From assembly GCF_024166365.1 (NCBI RefSeq), contig NC_064834.1, positions 53,176,001 to 53,240,000 on the forward strand: a stretch of DNA of 64,000 nt, read 5' to 3'. The first letter of the stretch is position 1, and each line of letters opens with the position of its first letter. The notes beneath the pieces were generated by a model. It searched no databases and was not told where the DNA came from. It saw only the letters and a list, made by a program, of their open reading frames with translations. This document shows, piece by piece, positions 56,105 through 64,000 of the stretch. Both the position numbers and the translations under genes were made by a program. Source of the DNA: Elephas maximus indicus. Taxonomy: Eukaryota > Chordata > Mammalia > Proboscidea > Elephantidae.

Positions 56105-56260
56105 CCTGTCTTCCCTTCTTGACCAACAACCATTTATTGAGCATCTTCTGCATACAAGGCATTGTGATTGACAGACTCTGTGGGGAGACACTGTCCCTGC
56201 CCTCAGGAGTTTTCAATCCAGTGAGGGAGAGAAGTCTGAATCATGTATACAACTAAATAC
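56105..56260 (+). repeat. L2-like LINE fragment
   Basis: AACCATTTATTGAGCATCTT, CTGCATACAAGGCATTGTGA, CACTGTCCCTGCCCTCAGGA, GTTTTCAATCCAGTGAGGGA. Confidence 0.6.
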
Positions 56261-57271
56261 AAAGGTGGCTGGGTAGGTACCGCAGAGATATAAAGTTTTG
56301 TAAGAGGACAGATAAGAAAAGAGGACATTTCTGGCTGCGAGTGTTGAGCTGATTCTTCAGTGAGTGACTGTAACAGGAGGGGGCAGTGCAGGTAGAAGGA
56401 ACAATGACAATAAGAGTACAGAAGGGAGGCAGCTGGGTGGACAGGAGACACCAGGTTGGTGGGATCTGACTTCCAGGCCATGGTGGGTTTTCAAGTCCAC
56501 ACTCCTCACCTGGCATTAATTCCTTGAGTGGCAGACAGCAGTAAGACCTTTGAGCAAGGCATGACTGTCCTAGTCCAGCCTCCTGATTTCAGGTAAGGAA
56601 ACCTATAGCCCAAAAAGGAAGTGTGACTTTCTTAAAGTTCTACAGCAAGAAAGGGTTTGCACTTCTAGAAAACGAGTCTGGTAGCAGCATTCAGGGCTGA
56701 CAGGAACAGAGGGAAAGAAGTTGGAGGTCCCGCTCCCTTTGTTTGCTTAGGCAAGATGAGACTGCCGTATGTGTTATGTGATGGCAGATTAACTACCACC
56801 GCAGCTGCAGCTCACACATTGGGTCCATACCGTGTGTCTGTGCATCTATAAGGTAAGAAGTTTTCTTGACCCTGTTTTACAGATGAGAAAACTAAGACTC
56901 AGTTGTCACACACCTAGTACACATTAAAGTCAGATCTCTATGCTCCATATGGTCTTACTGGTGGCACTCCCCACCTTCACAGACAATACAATCACTCAAC
57001 ATCGTCTGTCCAGTCATACAATCTGACTTTCTCCCAAGACACAGGACCACTTTCAAGCCCTTGCATATTCTTCACAGGCCTTCCCACCTTCCAAATGCCC
57101 AGAAGTAGCCCTCTGGTGGAGAGGGTGAGGGAATCAAGGGGGCAGATAGGTCCCAGCTGTAACAACGAAGTGGCAAAGGTAGAGCCGAGGGAAAGCCAAT
57201 GGAAGCTTCGCTTGCCTCAGCCCCATCAGGTGAGAGGAAAGGGCCCTTGCCAAGCACGCAGCCCTCACATG

Positions 57272-57308
57272 CATATGTGTGTGTGTGTGTGTGCGCGTGC
57301 ACACACCC
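57272..57308. repeat. (GT)n microsatellite
   Basis: ATATGTGTGTGTGTGTGTGT, then GCGCGTGCACACAC, a perfect GT run passing into GC and CA alternation. Confidence 0.85.
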
Positions 57309-57359
57309 CCAGCAACCGCCCACGCACACGTGTTCAGACACAATGGCTCAAAGGCCAGG

Positions 57360-57700
57360 CGGCCAGGCAGCCCACTTTGTACTGCTAACAAGGGGACCGT
57401 AATTACAGGAAGGGGCAGCCGGGCAGATAAAAGGATACAAAATTTCAACATCTGTTGCCATAAAGGGATAAGGAGAAGTGAAACGCAAAGTATCAGTTTG
57501 GTGTCAGCAGGCAGAGAGCCAATTTCAAAGAGTTCAGGGGACAGAGGGGACAAGAAAGAAAGAGGAAAGGGGGGAGAAAGAAAAAGAAAGAAATTACAGG
57601 GTTTCTTAAAGAGGTAAAGAAAAAAGAAAACGAAAAAAGCTGCCAGTAATACTTTCAAAGGAGAAGGCAGGTACTTTAAAGAGGGGCAATTCCCGTAATC
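57360..57700. promoter_or_regulatory. Enhancer-like block with paired TCF/LEF-type sites
   Basis: GGGACCGTAATTACAGG, CCATAAAGGGATAAGG (posterior HOX-like), two TTTCAAAG sites (57,523-57,530; 57,653-57,660) resembling the TCF/LEF core CTTTGAA, a purine-rich AAGAAAGA spacer, and CCAGTAATACTTTC. Unique and balanced; typical of conserved enhancer cores. FGF8 in the limb apical ridge is Wnt-responsive in other mammals, so the motif set is compatible. Confidence 0.5.
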
Positions 57701-59454
57701 ACTCTGACTGAGGGCCAGGCCCCCTGTGCAGGGTGGGGGTGGAGAGACGAGGATAGAGACAAAGCCACACCTGGGGCGCCATGGGCACTAAGAGTGCCCT
57801 CAGAGCAGCCCGTCGGGGCTCAGGACAAGCTTCTCCTCCAGACGGTCCAGAGGGGCTCCTCCCAGGTGTCCCTTGCCATTCCCCATACCATCAAATGTTC
57901 TAATATTCATCCCATGCCCAGTCCAGCTCAGGGAGCGCTATACCAGGCACTGGGGCTTGATAAGGTGGTCCTTATGAGTGCTCTGATACCCATAAGTTTC
58001 ACCACCTGCAGCCACAAGGATCAGGGAGCGCTTCATGGCGGAGGTGCTCTTTAGGCTGAAAAGTGGTCAGGGTTTCATCAGGCAGAGATGGGGTATTCCA
58101 GATATTGGAGTCAGCCTCAGCAAAGGCTCAGAGGGGAAAAATATAGCGCATCTGTATGAGTGGGTGAGAAGTCTGTTCTGCCCCTGCATTGCTGAGAAAT
58201 GGGAGTGATAAGGGTTTGGGGATGAATTAGAGGAGTAGTGGGAAGCTGGGGATGACCCTGGCCTGCAGGGGAAGGGGAGATGAGGGTTATATGCAGGGCA
58301 TGCATATGGTCACACATACAGGGCAGCACAGTCCCCTGCATACACCCCTCAATGTCCAGGTCACCAAAGCCTACCCCAGCCTCCTTCCCTGCCCCACAGT
58401 GTCTAGGCTGGCTTAGCACTGTGGCTGGACCTGCTGTGACACCTTCACCATCCTTGTGCCCACCCACCCACAGTCACAGGGGAGCCCAGCTGTGCCCTGC
58501 TCTCAGGGCACTAATGCTAGATCCAGCTCAAATGCTCCTTGGTGGAAAAGGCAAAACCCACAGCAAGAGCAAAGCCAAGGTGGTGGGGTGTGTGATGTCA
58601 GGCCAGGCAGGTCCACTTTGGGCTTTCCAGCAGCCAGCAGGTGTGCCACACAGTCAAACACTTGGAACCTTCCTTGGGACCTGGCCAAGGACCCTGCTCG
58701 GATGCAGACAGGGAGTACAAGATGGCCTTGATTCCTCCAGACCTCAGACTCAGGAACGGGGTGGCTCTGGCACAGTTCCTTGGGGCCTGATGGGACAACA
58801 GGGCCTAGTAGGGACATTTGAGGGGTGGGTAGGGCCTGTCAAGATGGAGATGCAGGAGTTCGTGGTACTATACCCTTGGGGGCAGGGGGTTGGGCCTGGA
58901 GACCATCTACTTTAGAAGCTCTGGCACCTCCAGGTTCGGTGAAGGACTGCCGTCTTTCTCCCCACTTGGCTTAGGTTAGAAATCCTCTGTCCTTGGGCCC
59001 AGCATCCAAGCCCAGGACCCCCAGCTCTAGGAGAAAGCAAGGCAGGAAGGGAGAAATGGCAGTATGCCGGGGGCGGCACCCTGACCATATGCTCCAGCCA
59101 GTACCTCCTCCCTCCCACAGCCAGCCCAGCCCATAGAACAGAGAGGCCCAAGGGATGGAACTGAGGGGCTGAGGGAGCATGGTGACCTTGATAGGGGTCC
59201 CCAGGCATTCTGAGAAATAGCCCAGGCTGCCTGAGGGTGGGTACCTGAGATACACAGATAGACACAGGGAGGGTGCCACCACTGGAAGTGCTGGTGTCCA
59301 GGGCAGGGGAGGCTTCCACCTCTGAGGTGTGTCTCAGCTCCCCCCAACATCCCGAGGACAGCTCCTGGAGAGGCGATGCTTAGACCCAAACTACCCCTCC
59401 AGTCCTCCCCCCGACCCTGTAGCACACACATAAAAGAGAAAATCCAGGGGCTCC

Positions 59455-59690
59455 TCAAGTTTCAGCTGTGACAGGTTAAAAGCAAAGAATCCGCCCCGCA
59501 TCGCACACAGCCCAGCCGCTAAGTCCTGCCGGCGATGTTGTTCCACCTTTCAGATTGACCTGTCAGTCAGGCTTTGGTGTTATTGAAAGATCAAACTCTG
59601 TCCTGCCTGTTCATTACCTTAATCCTATTTTCTACATGGCTTTATTATCTGCTTGGGCTTCTCTGGGAAAGACAGCTACAGACAGTCGTC
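59455..59690. promoter_or_regulatory. Enhancer-like block with TALE and TCF motifs
   Basis: GTGACAGGTTAAAAGCAAAG, CAGATTGACCTGTCAGTCAG (overlapping TGACC/TGTCA/GTCA cores of PBX-MEIS type), GTTATTGAAAGATCAAAC (TCF-like AGATCAAA), CATTACCTTAATCC and GGCTTTATTATCTGC. CpGs kept at 59,490-59,540. Unique DNA. Confidence 0.5.
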
Positions 59691-60067
59691 CTGTCCACCC
59701 GCTTCCTCCCTGCAAAAGCGGATGTCTCCACCAGGGCATCTTTTCCTCAATCCCTGCACCCACTCTGTCCTCCAGGCTCCCCTGGGGACAGGACAGATCT
59801 TGAAACAAGGCCCTGGCTCCTCAGAGTGGTGAGGTGGGGAGTTTGGGGGACTCTTCCTCTAGAGAAAAGGCAATGTCTAGTGGCTTCTGGGCAGCCTGCC
59901 ACAAGCAACAAAGCGCACAGGTGGCCAGAGGAGGCTGTGTGCCTGCACTGCAGCTGCTTCTCATATGGCTCTCCTGAGAATCGAGGCCCTGGACGTCTAG
60001 TCCCCATTTATCACTTGGGTGCTTTCTGGGTTCAGTAACACCCAATGTGTGGGGTTAGCAAGGTCTA

Positions 60068-60256
60068 GGGATTTAAAAAAAAAAAAAAAAACCAAACCCA
60101 TTGCTGTCGAGTCGATTCTGACTCATAGCCACTCTACAGGAATGAGTCAAACTGCCCCATAGGGTTTCCAAGGAACTGCTGGTGGATTTGAACTGCTGAC
60201 CTTTTGATTAGCAGCCTGAACTCTCAACCATTTTGCCACCAGGGCTCCAGGGATTT
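60068..60256 (-). repeat. AfroSINE, antisense, with 8-bp target-site duplication
   Basis: Body 60,076-60,248. On plus it reads A-run, AACCAAACCCATTGCTGTCG, AGTCGATTCTGACTCATAGC, CTGCCCCATAGGGTTTCC, box-B complement GGATTTGAACTGCTGACC, ending GCCACCAGGGCTCC. AGGGATTT flanks it at 60,068-60,075 and 60,249-60,256. Confidence 0.92.
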
Positions 60257-60763
60257 CAAAAGAGAATATCATTCAAAGAGTTGGTGGTTTAGAGCTCCAT
60301 CTGTGCCCAGGAGCACCCTCACCAAGATAAGTACAGGTAGAAGAGGCCACTCAAAGACTACTCAACCTTTGAGATACAGCTGGACCATTGTGGGACACCC
60401 AGAACACCCCTCTCCCCTGGCTTGTCTGACAACCTGGGCCCAGGCTGGTGATGGTGCCAAGCCACAAATGATTTTCAGCAGAAATGTCCATCTCCATGAA
60501 CCATACCTTTACTGTCAAGAGCCTTCTCTGTGCCACAAGGTCAGCAGGTCCTCCTCCCCACCCACTGGTCACAAGGGCCACAGATTTTTTGAGGATTAAA
60601 AGGCTGAGCCTCCACAAACTCCAAGGTACTTGTGTGGAAGATGATTGTGGGTGGGGAGGAAGAGAGGGAAGGAGGAAACAGCTTCTATCGGTTGAATGCC
60701 CCTGAGGTGCTAGGCACAGTGAAGGGCACTTTCTCCAAAAATTTTTTCTTTTTTCCCCCTATA

Positions 60764-60815
60764 CTAGTTCTGTTAAAAAAAAAAAAAAAAATTTTTTTTT
60801 TTTTAGTTCTGTTAG
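60764..60815. repeat. A17-T13 palindromic run inside an 11-bp direct repeat
   Basis: TAGTTCTGTTA (60,765-60,775), A-run to 60,791, T-run 60,792-60,804, then TAGTTCTGTTA (60,804-60,814). It looks like a small duplication or a collapsed insertion of a poly(A)/poly(T) sequence. Confidence 0.75.
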
Positions 60816-60824
60816 GGAGGGATA

Positions 60825-60960
60825 ATTAATTCCTATTTTACAAATGTGGAAGCTGAGGCTCAGAAAGGCCCCAGGGCACAGAGCTAATAAGTGGCAGAGC
60901 CAATTCTGGAACCCAGGTCTGTCCAATCACACAACCTGTGCTCACTCCATGGTTCTTCAT
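60825..60960 (-). repeat. MIR SINE, antisense
   Basis: ATTCCTATTTTACAAATGTG, GAAGCTGAGGCTCAGAAAGG, AGAGCTAATAAGTGGCAGAG, CAATTCTGGAACCCAGGTCT in reverse MIR order. Confidence 0.85.
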
Positions 60961-61615
60961 AGCCTCCCAGTCACACACTCCCTGGTATGCTTTTTCTGAC
61001 AACGAGGGTGGGACTCCTCTTGCCTTCACCCCATTCAGAAGAAAGAAAGGCCAGTGGCAGGAGGTTTGCCAGGGTGGACTCATGGAAACGACTTTCATAG
61101 ACTGCAGCAACTCTAACATCCCACAGTTATACAACAAAGGAGCCCTCAGGAGTTTTAGCTATGCTGGCAACAGTGTGATTCGACCACTGGCTACATTAAC
61201 AAAAGTAGAATATATAGAATAAGGGAGGTGATAACATCTGCCACTCATCAGATCACACCTTGACTATTCAGCACTCATTTGTGAATACCTCATTTCAAGA
61301 CAGATGAAAACCACATTAATTTAGAGAAAATTTCAGGTGAGAATAGTCCTGAAACTACTACAGTGTGAGCCAACACTGTAGGTCACCCATACAGCCATTC
61401 CTCACCTTCTTTCTTGCAGACCGAACCCTGATTCTGTCCCCCGTGTGTATGGTGGGGTGGGAGGCTTGGTTCTTCCCCAGGTCTAGGAGGTCAATCTTGA
61501 CTGGTTATTCCATTCCCCTTGCCAGGGTTTGGTTTAGAGTGAGCACGGAACATGATTTTAGCCCAGTAGATGTGAGGCGAAGTCTGATTAGGGGGTCCTA
61601 GAAAAGGCTTCCTCA

Positions 61616-62325
61616 TCTTAAAAAAGGACCCCAGGGTGTTAAAACGCTAGCAAGCGGCTATCTAAGATGCATCAATTAGTCTCAACCCACCTGGAGCAAA
61701 GGAGAATGAAGAACGCCAAAGACACAAGGTAATTATGAGCCCAAGAGACAGAAAAGGCCACATAAACCAGAGGCTACATCAGCCTGAGACCAGAAGAACT
61801 AGATGGTACCTGGCTATAGCCAATGACTACCCTGACAGGGAACACAACAGAGAACCCCTGAAAGAGCAGGAGAGCAATGGGATGCAGACCTCAAATTCTC
61901 ATAAAAAGACCAGACTTAATGGTCTGACTAGGGCTAGAAGGACCCCAGAGGTCATGGTCCCCAGACCTTCTGTTATCCCAAGACAGGAACCATTCCCAAA
62001 GCCAACTCTTCAGACAGGAATTGGATTGGACTATGGGATAGAAAATGATACTGGTGAAGAGTGAGCTTCTTGGATAAGTAGACACATGAGACTATGTGGA
62101 CAGCTCCTGTCTGGAGAAGAGATGAGATGGCAGAGGGGGTCAGAAGCTGGCTGAATGGACACGAAAATAGAGAGTGGAGGGAAGGAGTGTGCTGTCTTAT
62201 TAGAGGGAGAGCAACTAGGAGTATATAGCAAGGTTTTTGTATGGTTTTGTATGAGAGACTGGCTTGGTTTGTAAGCTTTCACTTAAAGCACAATAAAAAT
62301 TAAAAAAGAAAAAAAAAAAAAAAGG
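61616..62325 (+). repeat. Lineage-specific retroposon 3' region, long copy
   Basis: GTTAAAACGCTAGCAAGCGG, GATGCATCAATTAGTCTCAA, AGAGGCTACATCAGCCTGAG, AAAAAGACCAGACTTAATGG, GCTGTCTTATTAGAGGGAGA, TTCACTTAAAGCACAATAAA, then a poly(A). AAAAAGGACC-like bases occur at both edges (about 61,621 and 62,316), suggesting target-site duplication. The last 200 bases match 41,071-41,285. I recall this sequence as very abundant in elephants and read it as a LINE 3' UTR, family name not asserted. The 109-codon frame inside is not a gene. Confidence 0.7.
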
Positions 62326-62519
62326 ACCTCAGACAGGGACATGTCCTCTCCCTTCTTTGAGAGTTGCCTTATGAGTTAGCGGAACTGCTATGAACAAGCC
62401 TGAGGGCAAGGGCAAAAGCTACCTTGAGTACAAGCTGAGGAAACTATATGGGCCCTCATGCTCTCATTGAACTACCCATCAACCCTGGAACCACCAACCT
62501 CCCGATTTTTGAACTCCTT

Positions 62520-62620
62520 GTCATTTAAGATAATAACAATAACTTTATTTCTTGAGCCACTTGGAATTAGGTCTTCATTACTTACAGCCAAAAGCACCCT
62601 AACTGATCTACTATGTTTAT
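62520..62620 (+). repeat. Possible old LTR 3' end (MLT-like)
   Basis: AATAACTTTATTTCTTGAGC, CACTTGGAATTAGGTCTTCA, TTACTTACAGCCAAAAGCAC, CCTAACTGATC resembles the 3' end of old mammalian LTR elements. Weak, positional word match only. Confidence 0.35.
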
Positions 62621-63104
62621 GAAGAACAAAAGAAGGACCAATGACTTTGGCCTGGAAAGAAGAACCTGGAGAAGAAGGAGCAAAGTTTTCAGATATGTAA
62701 ATTCCTATCCTTCAGAGCAGAGGTTCAACTTGCTTCTTGTCCAGGATCACAGCTCCAGAAACCCTCAATAAAAAACAGGCATTCTAACTCTCAGACCCAT
62801 CCAAAGATAAAATGAGTTGTTCTGGGAAGCAGCAAGTTTCCTGTCCCTGTGGTTAGATGGCCATCAGAAGATAATTTTGTAGAAAAAAACTACGTTTAAT
62901 TAAAACATCTCATGTGTTATAAAAGAAATCTTTGGGAAGCACTGACTATAGAATGGATTTTTCAGAAAAGAAGACATGGTCAACAATTTTCTAGGGAGAT
63001 GGAGAGAAAAGAAGACAAACAAAGCTAGGGCAACTGAAGTAAGAGGCAGATAAGAAAAACACATCTTCGCTACCACTGTGTTTTGTGGCATTTAAAAGAC
63101 AGAA

Positions 63105-64000
63105 TGTCAGGGCCTAGGGCTAGTGAAGAGTTCTTAGGCATGACACCAAAAGCAGGGCCGATAAAAAAAAAGTTGATAATTTGAATTTCATCAAAATTAA
63201 AAACTTTTGCTCTGCAGAAGACCCTATTAGAAAGGTAAAAGGACAAGTTACAGACTGAGAGAAAATATTTGCAAACCATATATCTGACAAAAGACTTGTA
63301 TCTAGAATATACAAAGAACTCTCAAATGCAACAGTAAAAAACAAACAATCCAATTAGAAATAGGCAAAAGACATGAATAAACATTTAACCAAAGAGGATA
63401 TACAGATAAGCACGTGAAATGATATTCAACATTTTTAGCCATTAAGAAAATGCAAATTAAAACCACAATGAGATATTACATTACACACAACTAGAATAAA
63501 AAATAGTGACAACACTAAATGGTGGTGAAGATGCAGAAAAACTGGATCACTTATACATGTAAAATGTAAAGGTATCCAGGAAAATAGTAGCTTCTTTAAA
63601 AAACTAAACACATACTTACCAGATGACCTAGCAATTATACTCCTGGGTATTTATCCTAGAGAAATGAAAACATATGTCCACACAAAAACCTGTACAGAAG
63701 TATTCTGTAGCTTTATTTGCAATAGTCAAAAAATTGAAAACGACCCAAATGTCCTTCAATGGGTGAGTAAATAAGCTGTGGTATATCCATTCTATGGATT
63801 ACTAATTAACAATAAAAAACAAAGAACCACTCCTAGGTATATACTCAAAAAACTTGAAAACAGAGACTCAAAAAGAGACTTGTACACCAATGTTCACTGC
63901 AGCACAATAGCCAAAAGGTGGAAATAACCTAAATGCCCATCAACAGATGAACTGATAAAATGTGGTACATACATACAATGGAATACTACTCAGCCAGTAG
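63105..64000 (+). repeat. L1 LINE ORF2/3' fragments, running off the window
   Basis: Classic distal L1 order: ATTTCATCAAAATTAAAAAC, TTTTGCTCTGCAGAAGACCC, CAAACCATATATCTGACAAA, AAAACCACAATGAGATATTA, ACCAGATGACCTAGCAATTA, CTCCTGGGTATTTATCCTAG, ATGTCCTTCAATGGGTGAGT. At about 63,825 a second partially repeated segment begins (ACTCCTAGGTATATACTCAA, CACTGCAGCACAATAGCC, ATGCCCATCAACAGATGAAC), so two L1 pieces are joined. Frames are broken; not functional. Confidence 0.85.

Larger units (their letters stand above)
52389..64000 (-). other. FBXW4: FBXW4 intron (runs off the window)
   Basis: I searched the minus strand for the upstream WD40 exon (which should end with a WDLN/S-type codon split before GQLMTH) and found none, so the whole stretch to the window end is read as one intron. 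It contains enhancer-like blocks at 52,860, 53,950, 54,400-54,920, 57,360 and 59,460, and repeats toward the right end. Long frames (211 codons at 58,280) are spurious. Confidence 0.7.

Noticed and set aside
58280-58915. 211-codon plus-strand open frame in the FBXW4 intron
   Set aside because: Overlaps 104- and 116-codon frames on the opposite strand, has no domain or codon signature, and lies in intronic DNA of raised GC. Composition artefact.
61735-62064. 109-codon frame with an apparently protein-like sequence
   Set aside because: Lies wholly inside a high-copy retroposon 3' region; not a host gene.
52389-64000. Search for the next FBXW4 exon upstream of GQLMTH
   Set aside because: Looked on the minus strand for a WDL-ending exon with GT donor. 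The only CCAGGTCCC/AGGTCCCA-type hit (about 57,148) reads in no WD40 context.

Overview
This is a mammalian autosomal segment, almost certainly from an afrotherian and most likely an elephant. The best evidence is a family of tRNA-derived SINEs with a stereotyped body (GGAGCCCTGGTGGCGCAGTG-type head, a central GGGGCAGTTCTACTCTGTCC block, a GTCGCTATGAGTCGGAATCG-type tail). This is the AfroSINE family as I know it from elephant-like genomes, and it occurs at least eight times, several copies with perfect target-site duplications. The protein-coding content and its order match human 10q24.32, the BTRC - POLL - DPCD - FBXW4 segment between LBX1 and FGF8.

Layout. Positions 1 to about 340 look like the last part of the BTRC 3' UTR, ending at an AATAAA. 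About 340 to 23,420 is the BTRC-POLL intergenic interval. It has no protein-coding gene I can support, but it holds several single-copy, AT-homeobox-motif-rich blocks that look like developmental enhancers, one orphan CpG-rich block near 11.1 kb, and SINE, MIR, L2 and older repeats. About 23,420 to 31,750 is POLL on the minus strand, with eight coding exons resolved to the base that sum to a 575-residue DNA polymerase lambda with lyase Lys312 and catalytic Asp427, Asp429 and Asp490 in place. About 31,740 to 50,325 is DPCD on the plus strand, with six coding exons summing to 203 residues. About 50,612 to the window end is FBXW4 on the minus strand: its 3' UTR and last three coding exons lie at 50,612-52,388, and the rest is an FBXW4 intron with further enhancer-like blocks and, at the far right, a LINE-rich stretch.

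POLL and DPCD are divergent, with start codons 1.0 kb apart across one CpG-rich bidirectional promoter carrying tandem CCAAT boxes, inverted ETS-type sites, a near-perfect RFX X-box and a YY1-type site over the DPCD start codon. DPCD and FBXW4 are convergent, with poly(A) signals about 320 bp apart. The two housekeeping or ciliary genes therefore sit inside what is known in other mammals as the LBX1/FGF8 long-range regulatory landscape (the split-hand/foot malformation 3 region). That is the likely reason for the many enhancer-like blocks in gene-free and intronic DNA. I found no prokaryotic-type system, CRISPR array or novel multigene cassette. The most interesting non-coding signals are the X-box/YY1 promoter architecture, a perfect inverted SOX-type repeat at 5,991-6,008, a helically phased triple GATTA cluster in DPCD intron 2, and a G-depleted CCTAA-like degenerate array in a POLL intron. 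Family names for repeats and conservation statements are from memory and pattern recognition, not from a search.
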